Shown here piece after piece: positions 1 through 11,100 of a stretch of DNA of 64,000 nucleotides; position 1 is the first letter of the stretch, and each line of letters starts with the position of its first letter. Source of the stretch: an uncultured Bacteroides sp. (GTDB lineage: Bacteria; Bacteroidota; Bacteroidia; Bacteroidales; Bacteroidaceae); NCBI GenBank assembly GCA_949289295.1, contig CASENM010000012.1, positions 1 to 64,000 on the forward strand. The letters run 5' to 3'. The notes under the pieces are model-generated. The model was given only the letters and a program-made list of their open reading frames with translations. It was not told where the DNA came from and searched no databases. The position numbers and the translations under genes were made by a program.

Positions 1-1
1 C

Positions 2-118
2 AGGATAAGGCTACCAAACGGATCTGTCCATACTGAAACTTTATTCACTACGCCACAGCAGGAGGCTATCAAACCATTACTGGATGCATTAGACCACGAT
101 AAAAATCGGGCAGGGTGA
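2..118 (+). CDS. C-terminal tail of an unidentified protein, cut by the window edge
   Basis: The frame is open from the window edge to a TGA at 116-118 and encodes 38 residues. It ends in a segment that reads like a real amphipathic helix (QQEAIKPLLDALDHDKNRAG). I do not recognise the family. The opposite strand is also open here, as a continuation of the transposase stub at 139-264, but that translation is rich in Ser and Cys and resembles no transposase, so the plus-strand reading is preferred. It could still be chance. Confidence 0.3.
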   Translation, partial: RIRLPNGSVHTETLFTTPQQEAIKPLLDALDHDKNRAG

Positions 119-138
119 CGCATTGTCAAAGTCAGGAA

Positions 139-264
139 GACTTGCGCATGCAACTGCTTCAAAAACTTGCTTACATCGGCTTCTGTCTTGAACTGACTAA
201 TAAACTCCTTACTTAAAACCTCATCAGGCACTACTTGATTCTTTTCTTTCATAATCTTCTTCAT
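139..264 (-). pseudogene. IS256-family transposase, N-terminal stub
   Basis: Starting from the ATG at 264 (or 252, same frame), the product contains FKTEADVSKFLKQLHAQV. This resembles the beginning of IS256/mutator-type transposases, which normally run to about 400 residues. Homology stops at about residue 42, near position 139, where an unrelated sequence begins. The DDE catalytic domain is absent from the window, so the stub cannot be active. A Bacteroidetes-type -7 element (TACATTTG, reverse complement of 269-276) lies just upstream, suggesting that the original promoter end of the element survives. The identification rests on recognising a short N-terminal motif. Confidence 0.6.
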
Positions 265-404
265 TTTGCAAATGTATAAAATAAAAAATACGAGACTCAT
301 TTCTGAATCCCATATTTCCATTTACACAAAATATTTTATAGTGCCTATCTTAGAAACAAGCTAATTGTAAGCATTCTTCAAATAGTCATATCTTCAATTC
401 ATAT

Positions 405-2633
405 CTATTCTATATTGCTATACTCAAATACAACAACTCCACGAATATCTTCCGATGAAGCCGCAATATACGCTTTAAATATTCCAGGCTCTGCTATCCA
501 TCGCTGTTTGTTGTCATCAAAGAACTTCAAATCATTTGCGTCAATGGTGAAGTGGACTTCCTTTTCTTCGTTTGGAGTCAGTTCAACCTTGCAGAAACCT
601 TTCAGTTCTTTTTCAGGGCGCAGAATACTGCATTTTTCGTCTCCTATATATAACTGCACAATTTCTTTACCTTTGACCTTGCCTGTGTTCTTCACTTTGA
701 CAGATATTGTCAGTTCTCCATCCTCAGATATTGATTTTCCTGAAACAGAAGGTTTTGAATAGGAATAAGTGGTATAACTGATACCATGACCGAATGAGTA
801 CAAAGGTTTTATATTTTTAGTATCGTACCAACGGTAACCTACTAATATATCTTCCTTGTATTCCTGCTTGATACTATCACCTGGATAACTCATTTCACCA
901 TAATAATGTGCAGGACAGTCTTCCAGTTTCACAGGATAAGAGAATGGAAGTTTTCCGCTAGGATTTACTTTTCCTACGAGGACATCGGCCAATGCTGTTC
1001 CGCCTATAGAACCAAGATACCATGATTGTACTATTGAAGGTACTTCTTTTTCCCATGGCATTTCCACTGCGTTACCACTTGTTATCACTATCACGATATT
1101 CTTGTTTACCTTCATCATCTCTTCGATCAGTTCATCCTGTCCGAACGGAAGACCGAATGTCTTTCTGTCCCCACCTTCACAATCCTGGAAATGATTCTTG
1201 TTCAGCCCTCCGATGAAAATCACCAAATCTGCTTTACCGGCCTTTTGTACGGCATCATTACGCAGCGAATCCATGGTGACCTGTGGAATGACTTCTTCAT
1301 TTCCGTATACAGGTCTTCCTGCCATGTATCCTTGGGCAAACTCAATTTTTGTTCCGAACTCTTTTTTAAGCGCGTCAAGTGGAGTCACTACAAGCTTTGG
1401 TTTCAGTTCTGACGAACCTCCTCCTGCCATAAGATTTCTTACGGCATTGTCTCCAACGACAAGAATCCTATTATATTTGTTCCTGTCTATCGGAAGAAGT
1501 GCAGGAGTTTTCTTTGATGATTTGTTCTTGAGAAGTACGATTCCCTCGGTAGCAATGTTGTATGCAGTCTGGTAATGTGCTTCGCCTGTCATTGAACCGA
1601 AAGGCTTTTCTCTGTTCATGGCTGTACGGAATATAAGTCTTAATACGCGTGCGGCTTTCTCATTTACCACTTCCATCGGGATTTTCCCTTCCTTTACCAT
1701 CTGCAGGTAGTTCTTTCCAAGATAGTAATCGTCATAACCGAACTTTGATTCCGATGTCAGTCCGTCGGTATATGACCCCATCTCTATATCAAGCCCGTAC
1801 ATTGCGGCCTCGTATGTGTCGTGTGCGGCTCCCCAGTCGGTAATCACACATCCGTCGAAATTCCACTCACCTTTCAGGATGTCGTTGTTGAGCAGTTTGT
1901 GGTGTGTCGCGTGAGTTCCTCTCACTTTGTTGTATGCTCCCATCACACTCCATACTCCACCTTTCTCAACCGCAGCCTGAAAGGCCGGAAGATATATCTC
2001 GCGCAGCGCTCTGTCGCTCAACCGCACGTCGATATGTCCGCGCCACAGTTCCTGGTTATTCAGAGCATAGTGTTTGACGCAAGCTGCCACACCGTTCTTT
2101 TGAACCCCTTGAATATATGGCACACATAACTCGGCTGCCAGATAAGGATCTTCACCCAGGTATTCAAAGTTACGTCCGTTCAATGGCGTACGATAAATAT
2201 TTACTCCTGGGCCGAGCAGTACATCTTTCTCACGATACCTTGCCTCTTCACCTATTGCTTTGCCATAGTCGGCTGCAAGAGTCGTATTCCAGCTGGCTGC
2301 AAGACATGTCAATGCCGGAAAGGCAGTACAGCTATCGCTTGTCCATCCTGCATACCCCCAGTCATTCCAGTTTATCTCTGCACGGACACCGTGAGGACCG
2401 TCACTCATCCAAAGTTCTGGAATACCCAAACGAGGACAACCTGGAGAACTGAATTTCCCCTGTGCGTAGCTTAAACGTGTTTTTTCCTCAAGAGTCATAC
2501 GCTTTAATGCGTCCTCTATTCTCAACTCTATAGGTTGTTTGTCATCTAAATATACAGGAACATTGTTGTTCTGTGCGTTTGTTGCTATAAATGACAAAGC
2601 CAATAAACCTGTTGTAATAAATGTATTCTTCAT
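405..2633 (-). CDS. GH3 beta-glucosidase of the glycan utilization locus, periplasmic
   Basis: A 742-residue family 3 glycoside hydrolase with a type I signal peptide (about residues 1-20) and no lipobox, so probably soluble in the periplasm. The (beta/alpha)8 domain carries KHYALNNQE near 187-195 and the nucleophile motif GCVITDWG with Asp266. A C-terminal fibronectin-III-like domain (about 640-735) is typical of beta-glucosidases and beta-xylosidases. It is the last gene of the GH31-GH2-GH3 unit, 12 bases after the GH2 stop. In the described Bacteroides ovatus xyloglucan locus the same three families occur together, and GH3 removes glucose from the debranched cello-backbone. That role is inferred here; beta-xylosidase activity cannot be excluded from sequence. 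Confidence 0.9.
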   Translation of the reverse strand: MKNTFITTGLLALSFIATNAQNNNVPVYLDDKQPIELRIEDALKRMTLEEKTRLSYAQGKFSSPGCPRLGIPELWMSDGPHGVRAEINWNDWGYAGWTSDSCTAFPALTCLAASWNTTLAADYGKAIGEEARYREKDVLLGPGVNIYRTPLNGRNFEYLGEDPYLAAELCVPYIQGVQKNGVAACVKHYALNNQELWRGHIDVRLSDRALREIYLPAFQAAVEKGGVWSVMGAYNKVRGTHATHHKLLNNDILKGEWNFDGCVITDWGAAHDTYEAAMYGLDIEMGSYTDGLTSESKFGYDDYYLGKNYLQMVKEGKIPMEVVNEKAARVLRLIFRTAMNREKPFGSMTGEAHYQTAYNIATEGIVLLKNKSSKKTPALLPIDRNKYNRILVVGDNAVRNLMAGGGSSELKPKLVVTPLDALKKEFGTKIEFAQGYMAGRPVYGNEEVIPQVTMDSLRNDAVQKAGKADLVIFIGGLNKNHFQDCEGGDRKTFGLPFGQDELIEEMMKVNKNIVIVITSGNAVEMPWEKEVPSIVQSWYLGSIGGTALADVLVGKVNPSGKLPFSYPVKLEDCPAHYYGEMSYPGDSIKQEYKEDILVGYRWYDTKNIKPLYSFGHGISYTTYSYSKPSVSGKSISEDGELTISVKVKNTGKVKGKEIVQLYIGDEKCSILRPEKELKGFCKVELTPNEEKEVHFTIDANDLKFFDDNKQRWIAEPGIFKAYIAASSEDIRGVVVFEYSNIE

Positions 2634-2645
2634 GATTATGTTTTT

Positions 2646-5147
2646 TTATTTTGATTTGATTTTTATTGTTGAACTTTCCAAACCATTGGAATTCGCTGTT
2701 AGTGTGGCTATACCTTTTTCTCCGTTATTCTGTAATACTACCAAACACTTTCCGTTAAATGCCTTACGCTTATTATCCTTGAAACGTTCCACTGATGTCT
2801 GGCAACCATTGTCAACTCCGGCAATGAAAGCATTACCTTTAACCTCAAAATTAATAAGGTTTTCAGACAGAGGACATAAATTATTGTCTTTGTCCAGCAC
2901 TTCTACAGTGACAAAACTCAGATCTTTTCCATCAGATGTTATGATATCTCTGTCAGGAGTAAGTCTTATCTTATGTGGAGTTCCGGCTGTATGTATTTCC
3001 CTTTCAGCAATAATATTGCCAGCCTTCCTTGCAACCACCTTAACTGTACCATGTACAAATTTAACTCTCCATACCACGTGCAGGTTATTCTCGTCTTTAC
3101 TGCGTATTCCTTGTGACTCGCCATTTATGAACAGTTCAACTTCGTCGGCATTGTTATAATAGCACCACATATCTATTTCCTGTCCTTCAGTCCAGTTCCA
3201 GTGAGGAAACAGGTGCAGTACTTGTCTGTTTGTCCATTCGGCCTGGTACAGATAATATACGTCTTTAGGAAATCCGGCCAGATCAACAATTCCAAAGTAA
3301 GAGCTTCTTGCAGGCCATCCGTATGGAGTCGGTTCGCCTATATAGTCGAATCCGGTCCAGACGTACTGTCCGCTGATAAAGTCATTGTTTTTTACCAGTT
3401 TTATGCTTTCCTCATGAGTGTTGCCCCAGGGAACATGACAGTTCTCGTATGAGGAACATGAAAGACTTTCATCATGGAAAGGTTTGTCCCAGCGTTCGGG
3501 CCAGATGAACATTTCGTTGCTGGGCATACGGTAGTATCCTCTTGTCATCAAAGCCGAATTGCTTTCCGTAATGATGAATGGCTTGCCGGGAAAGTTCCTG
3601 GGAACGTCAGGGATATTGGCATTATGATAGTTGTATCCTATAATGTCAAGAGCTCCCGACCTGAACAGATGGTTTCCCGGATCAGGCTCATTACATCCTG
3701 CGGTAACCGGACGCGTAGGGTCTAGTTCCCTGACAAAATCAGCCAGTTTCTTTGCCAGAAGTGAGTTTACACTCGTTTCTCCGTCTTTAGCCAGCATGTC
3801 TGCAGAATGTCCGAAGTTAAGTATGAGGTTGGCTTCTTCCAATGACAGTGTATCGGCTTTTGCATCACTCCATTGTTCCAGCACTTCGTTGCCTATGCTC
3901 CAAACGAATATAGATGGATGGTTGCGGTCGCGCAATATAAAATCGCGGAGATCCTTTTCATGCCATTCGTTGAAATATCTTGCATAGTCGTGCGATGTCT
4001 TTTTCTTGCGCCACATATCGAATGCCTCGTCCATTACAATGAATCCCATCTTGTCGCACAAATCGAGCAATTCAGGTGCAGGCGGATTGTGTGAACAGCG
4101 GATGCCGTTACATCCCATCTCTTTCAGAATCTGCAACTGCCGTTCTATTGCCCTTGTGTTTACAGCAGCTCCCAGACATCCGAGGTCATGGTGCATACAC
4201 ACACCGTTTATCTTTGTCTGTTTACCGTTAAGGATAAATCCTTTTTCGGCATCAAACCTGAAATCACGTACTCCTGTGGTTGTGGTGTATCTGTCAATGC
4301 ATTTACCGTCTTTGATGATTTCCGTGACGAGGGAGTACAAATACGGATTTTCTGTATCCCATAATCTGGGTGATGAGATATTCAGGGCGTGGCTAACATC
4401 GGTTTTTTGTCCTGCAGCAACCGGAACAGAGGATTCCGTCTCTGCAACAACTGCGCCATCCATATCGTTCAGTACAGACTTCAGGGTTACAGTCTCATCG
4501 TTATTTCCTGAGTTCTGCACTGTAGTCACAATGTTTAATGTCGCATTGTCGTTATTGATCTCAGAAGTCGTGACATAAGTTCCCCATTCGTCAACATGCA
4601 CAGGGTTTGTTTTGGTCAGCCATACATTTCTGTATATGCCACATCCGGAATACCATCTGGAATTCGGCTGTTCCGAGTTGTCTACACGGACTGCTATCAC
4701 ATTCTTTTCATTCCATTTCAGATATGGTGTTATGTCGTAACCGAATGAGATATAGCCGTATGGACGTTTGCCTAATAATTTGCCGTTTATGAACACTTCA
4801 CTGTTCATGTATATGCCGTCGAAGTCTATTCTTATTATCTTGCCGGAATCTTCATCCTGCGGGACAAATGTCTTTCTGTACCATCCTGTTCCTCCGGGTA
4901 AGGCGCCACCGCCTGTTCCCGATGGATTATCCTTGCTGAAATCACCTTCTATGGCCCAGTCGTGAGGAAGGCTCAATACTCTCCATTCCTTGTCATCGAA
5001 ATCTGTTTCCGATGCTTTAGGATTGTCACTCAGGGAGAATGACCAGTTGTCATTGAAGCATATCTTTTCCCTTGGGGATATGGATACGGAGCTGCATGCG
5101 TTCAAAAGCATGCAGCAAAATATACCGATGTATATAATTAGTTTCAT
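2646..5147 (-). CDS. GH2 beta-galactosidase-like lipoprotein of the glycan utilization locus
   Basis: An 833-residue family 2 glycoside hydrolase. A lipobox LLNAC places the lipidated Cys at 18; no acidic residues follow it, so the Bacteroidota surface-export signal is not obvious and a periplasm-facing location is likely. It has an N-terminal sugar-binding domain (about 30-180), an Ig-like domain (185-295) and a TIM barrel with the acid/base motif WSIGNE (Glu421) and probable nucleophile ITES (Glu528). DUF4982-like and terminal Ig-like domains complete it. The start is 3 bases after the GH31 stop, so the genes are surely cotranscribed. By analogy with xyloglucan loci it would remove terminal galactose from side chains after import; the exact sugar is inferred. 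Confidence 0.88.
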   Translation of the reverse strand: MKLIIYIGIFCCMLLNACSSVSISPREKICFNDNWSFSLSDNPKASETDFDDKEWRVLSLPHDWAIEGDFSKDNPSGTGGGALPGGTGWYRKTFVPQDEDSGKIIRIDFDGIYMNSEVFINGKLLGKRPYGYISFGYDITPYLKWNEKNVIAVRVDNSEQPNSRWYSGCGIYRNVWLTKTNPVHVDEWGTYVTTSEINNDNATLNIVTTVQNSGNNDETVTLKSVLNDMDGAVVAETESSVPVAAGQKTDVSHALNISSPRLWDTENPYLYSLVTEIIKDGKCIDRYTTTTGVRDFRFDAEKGFILNGKQTKINGVCMHHDLGCLGAAVNTRAIERQLQILKEMGCNGIRCSHNPPAPELLDLCDKMGFIVMDEAFDMWRKKKTSHDYARYFNEWHEKDLRDFILRDRNHPSIFVWSIGNEVLEQWSDAKADTLSLEEANLILNFGHSADMLAKDGETSVNSLLAKKLADFVRELDPTRPVTAGCNEPDPGNHLFRSGALDIIGYNYHNANIPDVPRNFPGKPFIITESNSALMTRGYYRMPSNEMFIWPERWDKPFHDESLSCSSYENCHVPWGNTHEESIKLVKNNDFISGQYVWTGFDYIGEPTPYGWPARSSYFGIVDLAGFPKDVYYLYQAEWTNRQVLHLFPHWNWTEGQEIDMWCYYNNADEVELFINGESQGIRSKDENNLHVVWRVKFVHGTVKVVARKAGNIIAEREIHTAGTPHKIRLTPDRDIITSDGKDLSFVTVEVLDKDNNLCPLSENLINFEVKGNAFIAGVDNGCQTSVERFKDNKRKAFNGKCLVVLQNNGEKGIATLTANSNGLESSTIKIKSK

Positions 5148-5150
5148 AGA

Positions 5151-8024
5151 TTATAATTTGACTGTTTGTGATTTACCGTCATACTTAACAATTATACCTT
5201 TTGATTTTTTGTCGAAGGCATCAGGTTTTTCCTTGTTCACTTTTACGATTTCGAATGTACGTTCCTTCAACATTCCGTCGTATTCACCTTTTCTGTCTGA
5301 GATTACAAGTTCTTTGGTGTCTTCATTATAATTTATCTCAATCATGCTGTATTTACCCTGTTCGTAGTTGTAGTTTACACCTTCGTCCTCGTACAAAGTA
5401 AATGAAGCGTCATCTCCCTGATAAACATAAAGTTTTATATGCTCAGGCTGCTTCTCAGAAGTATACTGGATGTCTGGACCGAAAGGAATGATTGAACCGG
5501 CACGTACGAATAATGGCATACGTTCGTATGGTGCGTTGACCAATCTCTTTTCTCCGCCTTGCTGGTATTCTCCGGTGTAGAAATCATACCATCCTGCAGA
5601 TTCAGGGAAATATACTTCACGTTGGCGTTCTCCATATTTATATACCGGTGATACCATGATTGACGGGCCGAACATATATTGGTCGCCAATATTGTTCACG
5701 TTTGTATCAGCAGTAAAATCCATTACAAGAGGACGCATGATGGTGTAATCATTGAACCATGTCATACCTGCCAGCGAGTAGATGTATGGCATAAGGCTAT
5801 ATCTCAGTTTAGAGTAGTAAACCACGGAATTGTATGCCGGATGTCCTTCAGGTGCAATTTCCCAGATTTCACGGAATGGATATTGTCCGTGTGCACGGTA
5901 TAGGGGGCAGAAAGCTCCGAACTGGTACCATCTTGCATTCAACTCTCTCCATTCCTTGTAGTCGGCATTCTCTGTCTTGTTCCTGTTCCACTGCTGCTGT
6001 CCGGCTACATATCTGTTCTCTACGCAGAAACCGCCAATGTCCATAGTCCAATATGGAATTCCACTTATGGCAAAGTTAAGTCCTGCCATAATCTGTGCTT
6101 TCATGTCCTCCCATCTTGAGCCTATATCACCGCTCCATGTGGCAGTTGAATATCTTTGCAGTCCGGCAAATCCCGAGCGTGTAAGCAGGAATACGCGTTT
6201 GTTGTTGTCCACGCTTCTCTGGCCGTCATAGATTGCCTCGGCGTTCATCAGTGCGTAAGCATTGAAATATTCGGCAGAAGGTCCAAGTGCAGTAGGTCCG
6301 CACAAGTCTTTTCTGTATTGCAAGTCTGTACAGTCTCTCACATTAGGTTCGCTGGCATCCATCCACCATGCGTCTATACCCAACGGATAATAGTGTTCGT
6401 ACATCTGATTCCAGAACAGCTTGCGCGCGTCCGCATCGTATGCGTCGTAGAATCCGTAGGTATAGCCCGGACCAACCCAGTCTCTCAGGCTGTCTTTTAC
6501 AGACTGCTGATAAATCCATCCGTTCTTGTCGAATTCTTTATAATGTTCGGTTGTAGTGTAAAATTTAGGCCAAACTGAAATCATCATATGTGCGTTCAGC
6601 GCATGTATTGAATCAACCATAGCTTTAGGATTTGGAAAACGGTTCTTGTCGAATTCATGACTGCCCCATGCATCTTCCGGCCAGTGATTCCAGTCAAGTA
6701 CGATATTATCGATAGGAATATTTCTGTCCCTGAAACCTTTCAGCGCTCCCAGCATTTCGTCGGCAGTGTTATATTTTTCCCTGCTTTGCCAGAAACCCAT
6801 AGCCCATTTAGGCATGATAGGTGATTTTCCGGTAAGAGTTCTGTATCCGCTGATTACATCGTCCATGTCATCTCCTGCAATAAAATAGTAATCAAGCTGT
6901 TTTGTCATTTCGCTCCACCATGACTGCTTCCCTTGTTCTTCAGGAGCTACAGGACTCATTACACGTAGTCCAGAATAAGATACGGCACCGTCCGGCTTCC
7001 ATTCAATTTTAAGAGGAACTTTTTTTCCTTTTTCCAGATTAACGGAGAATTTGTAACTGTTAGGATTCCATGCAGTACGCCATCTTTCCGGTACTACCAG
7101 TTTATTGTCAATATATACTTTTGTATAACCAGCATAATATAGAATAAACTTGAATTCACCTGTTTCGGAAGGTTCAATCATACCTTCGTATGTTACGTTG
7201 GCTCCCATGAACGGAAAATTTTCAGGAAGATTGACTACTTTAGACAAATCTTCTCTTTTCAGGTGTTCGAAGTATAGCTGAGGCTCACGTCTGACTATAG
7301 TTTCTGATGATGCATTCTTTTCAGGAACGTATGTACCTGTAATTGCACCTTCAACACCTTCTTTGTCGTATAATTTGAACACTTCACCCAATTGTAAATA
7401 GTCATTAGGATTTCCGAAGCGACAAAGTGAATAGCTGTCCAGCAAAACGCCATAGTTTCTATTTGATACGATGAAAGGTATTGAAACTTTAGTGTTGTAC
7501 TGGAACAGTTCTTCGTTTTTACCTTTGTAATTGAACTCTTCCGCCTGGTGCTGTCCTAATCCGTAGAAAGCCTCATTCTCCGGTGATTCGAATACCTGTC
7601 TTATAGAATATCCTTTTGTTCCTTCAATTTCTATAGGAGTAAATGTCTTTCCTCCGCCTTTGTTTTCCTGTAGAATTACTTTCCCGTTTTTGTCAGCAAA
7701 CCAGACTTCACCAGTCGAGCTTAAAACATAGGCTTTAAGTTCTCCGGTGGCTAAAAGAACTGTATCTTCATTTTGGGCAACAGAAAACGGTGTTTGTTTT
7801 TCTGAAGGTAGTACAACCAGACTTTTTATATCGGCAAATTTGTTTTCTGAAGTTGCCGATACATGTATCAGTTTGTCACCCATCACTTGAAAACGTACTA
7901 ATTTAGTACCATTTGTATTTTGTCTCATCTTTACAATAACCCCGTTATCAACCAAAGTATAAACATCCGATGAGCAAGAAGATAAGAACAATAAGCCCAG
8001 TAATCCGTAAGAAATGTTTTTCAT
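5151..8024 (-). CDS. GH31 alpha-xylosidase-like lipoprotein with PA14 insert
   Basis: A 957-residue family 31 glycoside hydrolase. The lipobox LFLSSC gives lipid-Cys17. An N-terminal beta-sandwich is interrupted at about 245-355 by a PA14 domain, the architecture of Cellvibrio and Bacteroides alpha-xylosidases that act on xyloglucan oligosaccharides. The barrel contains WWMDASEPN with nucleophile Asp556 and WSGD with acid/base Asp633. It is the first gene of the three-glycosidase operon and has its own promoter (8074-8081) behind a terminator for the regulator gene. It would take the non-reducing-end xylose from imported oligosaccharides. Alpha-glucosidase is the alternative for the family, but the motif wording and PA14 insert favour alpha-xylosidase. 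Confidence 0.87.
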   Translation of the reverse strand: MKNISYGLLGLLFLSSCSSDVYTLVDNGVIVKMRQNTNGTKLVRFQVMGDKLIHVSATSENKFADIKSLVVLPSEKQTPFSVAQNEDTVLLATGELKAYVLSSTGEVWFADKNGKVILQENKGGGKTFTPIEIEGTKGYSIRQVFESPENEAFYGLGQHQAEEFNYKGKNEELFQYNTKVSIPFIVSNRNYGVLLDSYSLCRFGNPNDYLQLGEVFKLYDKEGVEGAITGTYVPEKNASSETIVRREPQLYFEHLKREDLSKVVNLPENFPFMGANVTYEGMIEPSETGEFKFILYYAGYTKVYIDNKLVVPERWRTAWNPNSYKFSVNLEKGKKVPLKIEWKPDGAVSYSGLRVMSPVAPEEQGKQSWWSEMTKQLDYYFIAGDDMDDVISGYRTLTGKSPIMPKWAMGFWQSREKYNTADEMLGALKGFRDRNIPIDNIVLDWNHWPEDAWGSHEFDKNRFPNPKAMVDSIHALNAHMMISVWPKFYTTTEHYKEFDKNGWIYQQSVKDSLRDWVGPGYTYGFYDAYDADARKLFWNQMYEHYYPLGIDAWWMDASEPNVRDCTDLQYRKDLCGPTALGPSAEYFNAYALMNAEAIYDGQRSVDNNKRVFLLTRSGFAGLQRYSTATWSGDIGSRWEDMKAQIMAGLNFAISGIPYWTMDIGGFCVENRYVAGQQQWNRNKTENADYKEWRELNARWYQFGAFCPLYRAHGQYPFREIWEIAPEGHPAYNSVVYYSKLRYSLMPYIYSLAGMTWFNDYTIMRPLVMDFTADTNVNNIGDQYMFGPSIMVSPVYKYGERQREVYFPESAGWYDFYTGEYQQGGEKRLVNAPYERMPLFVRAGSIIPFGPDIQYTSEKQPEHIKLYVYQGDDASFTLYEDEGVNYNYEQGKYSMIEINYNEDTKELVISDRKGEYDGMLKERTFEIVKVNKEKPDAFDKKSKGIIVKYDGKSQTVKL

Positions 8025-8073
8025 GTCCGCATGTCTTTCTTTTAAAGTTTAACAATTATTCTATTTCTGAGAA

Positions 8074-8081
8074 CAAAAGTA
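8074..8081 (-). promoter_or_regulatory. -7 promoter element for GH31-GH2-GH3
   Basis: On the minus strand this reads TACTTTTG, an exact match to the Bacteroidetes -7 consensus TAnnTTTG, 50 bases before the GH31 start and immediately downstream of the regulator terminator. It implies that the glycosidases are transcribed separately from the regulator. Confidence 0.55.
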
Positions 8082-8097
8082 GTAAGAATAAAAAGAA

Positions 8098-8131
8098 TGT
8101 TCCCCTTCCGTTGTTTCACAAAAGGGGAACA
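8098..8131 (-). terminator. Terminator of the hybrid two-component regulator gene
   Basis: A 10-bp perfect stem (8098-8107 with 8122-8131; TGTTCCCCTT) with a 14-base loop. On the minus strand it is followed by TTCTTTTTATTC. It lies 47 bases past the regulator stop codon. Confidence 0.7.
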
Positions 8132-8178
8132 TTTCTACACACACCTGTATAAAATGTTTTTATTCAGGATATGATTTG

Positions 8179-11100
8179 TTATTTTCCTTCTTTTTCCTGA
8201 TAGACAGAAGGCAAAACTCCAAATTCTTCCTTAAAATACCTGCTGAAATATTTAGGGTTATTAAAGCCTACCTCAAAGGCAACTTCCGACACATGCAACT
8301 GGCTTTCCCGTAAAAGCTGGGCCGCACGCTTCAGACGGATTACCCGGATAAACTCAATGGGGGTTTTACCTGTAATCTGCAGCATTTTCTTATATAGATG
8401 TACCCGGCTCATTCCCAGTTCGCGACTTAATTCTTCCACAGAAAGCTCACTTTTCGATATATTATCCTCTACATATTTAATAGCCTTCTCTATTAGTTTC
8501 TCATCTAAAGATGTGATTACAATATTGCTTGGAGCAGGATCCAACTTTTTCCCTTCACAAGAATAACGTTTCCATTCTATCAGTTTCCTAATGCGTAGTG
8601 CCAATATCTCCATATTGAACGGTTTGGTGACATAATCATCAGCTCCTGTCTGTAATCCTTCCAGTTTCGATTCCTCAGCCTGCCTTGCTGTCAGCAATAT
8701 TACGGGGATATGAGCTGTCAAAGAGGTTTGCTTGATCAGGCGGCACAGCTCATTCCCATCCATCTGCGGCATCATCAAATCACTCAACACCAAATCGGGA
8801 TGCCATTCCTGCACTACCGTCCATGCTTCCACCCCGTCTGTTGCTGCACGGACATCGTATTCCAAGGCCAGACAACTACACATGAAATCCCTGAAGTCAG
8901 CATTGTCATCCACAACCAGTACCTTTGGCAACCCCTGCCTGCCTTTAACCGCCGATTTGCCGCATGCGCCAGCCTCTGTGGGCAAAGCCTCATCTTTTGA
9001 AACGGGTTCAGCCATATCCTCTCTTTTCAGATGGCGAACCGGTATGTGTACCACAAACACACTACCCGCACCGATATTGTCGAACACCTTTACATCCCCA
9101 CCGTGTAAGGACACAAAGTCCGCGACCAGGCTCAAGCCTATGCCGGTTCCGGTGGTATCCTCCACATTATGATTCGAACTCTGATAAAAGCGTTCGAATA
9201 TATGCGCTTTGTCCTCTTCGCTAATTCCGATTCCGGTATCGGACACCTTTATTTCCAGTATTCCTCCCTCCTCGTCCAGCTTTTCCACGATTACCGTCAC
9301 ACGTCCTCCGTCTGGAGTGAACTTGAATGCGTTCGACAACAGATTCATGACAATCTTATTCAGCTTGTCCGCATCAAAAGCCATTGTCAGTTCGTCTATG
9401 CCTGCGAAGAAAGAGAAATGCAGGTGTTTCTCTTCCGCAAGCTGCAGGAAGGAATCACAAACTCCATGTATGTATCCTATCACGTCACCCTCCGACAGCG
9501 ACAACTTGTGCTTCCCGTTCTCCCCCTTGCGGAAGTCCAGCAACTGATTCACCAGATGGAGCAGGCGCATCGCATTGCGGTGAATCATTTCAAGCTGTGT
9601 CCGCAATGCAGGTTCATTTGTTTCTCCGATAATCTTTTCCAATGGAGAAACAATCAATGTCAACGGTGTACGTAACTCGTGGCTGATATTAGTGAAGAAA
9701 CGGAATTTCACCGCATTAAGCTCCTCCTTTTGCTGTACTTCCTGTTCTATCTGTCTTATCCGGAATTTTTCCCGTTCCCGTTTAAGCAAATAATATCTGG
9801 CCCACCACAAACAAGCCGCTATAGCCAATACATAAATGCCATAAGCCCATGGAGACATCCAGAAAGGAGGATGTATAACCAGTTGTAGGGAAGCTGACGT
9901 GTCATTGACATATCCGTCGCTATTTGCAGCCTTTACCAGCAAGCGATAAGTACCCGGAGACAGATTCGAAATATTTACTTCATTCACTCCGACGGGTAAT
10001 GTAATCCAATAATCGTCCAGTCCTTCCAACTTATAAGTATATTGTGTCTTTTCCGGGAGAATCAGGTTGTCTGTACCGAAAGTGATGCTAATGTTTTTCT
10101 GGTTATAATCAAAGTCTATGCGCGAGGCGGTCACAATTGATTCGCGTAATATTATCCTGTTTCCATAACGCTTCTCTACTTCCACCGGTTTTCCCCACAA
10201 ACTTACGGAAGTAAACATTACTTTGGGCAAAAAACAATTTTGAACAATATGCTTGGGGTTAAACAAGTTAATACCGTATAATCCACCTACAACAATTGTT
10301 CCATTATGCATCATCCGTATAGAACGCTGATTGAAATCGCTATTTTGCAAGCCATCATTTTTGTCATATAATTGTTTAGAAACCTCAAATTTCCCTTTTT
10401 TCTTTGACGAAAGCGAAAAGCATAAAATTTTATTAGATACAGTAAGCCAAATATGATGTTCCTTGTCTTCGGCAATTCCGGAAATCGGTTGTCCATCCAA
10501 CTCTTCACATTCTGGAAGAGAAATTAACCGCTTATTACGAAGGTCATAAACCGCAATGCCTTCACGGGCTGCAATCCATAACAAGTCGCGGCTATCCACA
10601 AACAACTGATTCACACTATAATGACTCAGCTCAGGAATGACTGTTATTATACGGGTGTTTAAGTCCATGCAGCAAACCCCTTGAGTTGCAGTCCCTATCC
10701 ACAGCGTTTGTTTGTTCCATATATACAAATGGGATAAATAATCCTGCGGAAGATTGGAATTTCTGGTATTATATGTGACAAAATTCTGTTTGATGTCCGA
10801 AAAACACTGTAAGCCGCCTCCTAACGTAGCAATCCATAAATTACCTTCGTCATCTTCGGCCAGCGACCACACATTATCATCTGCCAAACCTCCAGCCTTT
10901 TTTCTGTATGTATATGAAGTGTTTCCGTTGATACAAGTCAATCCTCCTTGAAAAGTTCCTACCCATATTTTCTTGTCCTTTGTATTGCATAAAGAAACTA
11001 CGGTATTCGACTCCAGCATCCGATTTTCAACACTAAACGTTTGAGCGTGTTGTCCTGAAGCAGTTCTATACACTAATCCAGAATTGTCAGTTCCCAATAA

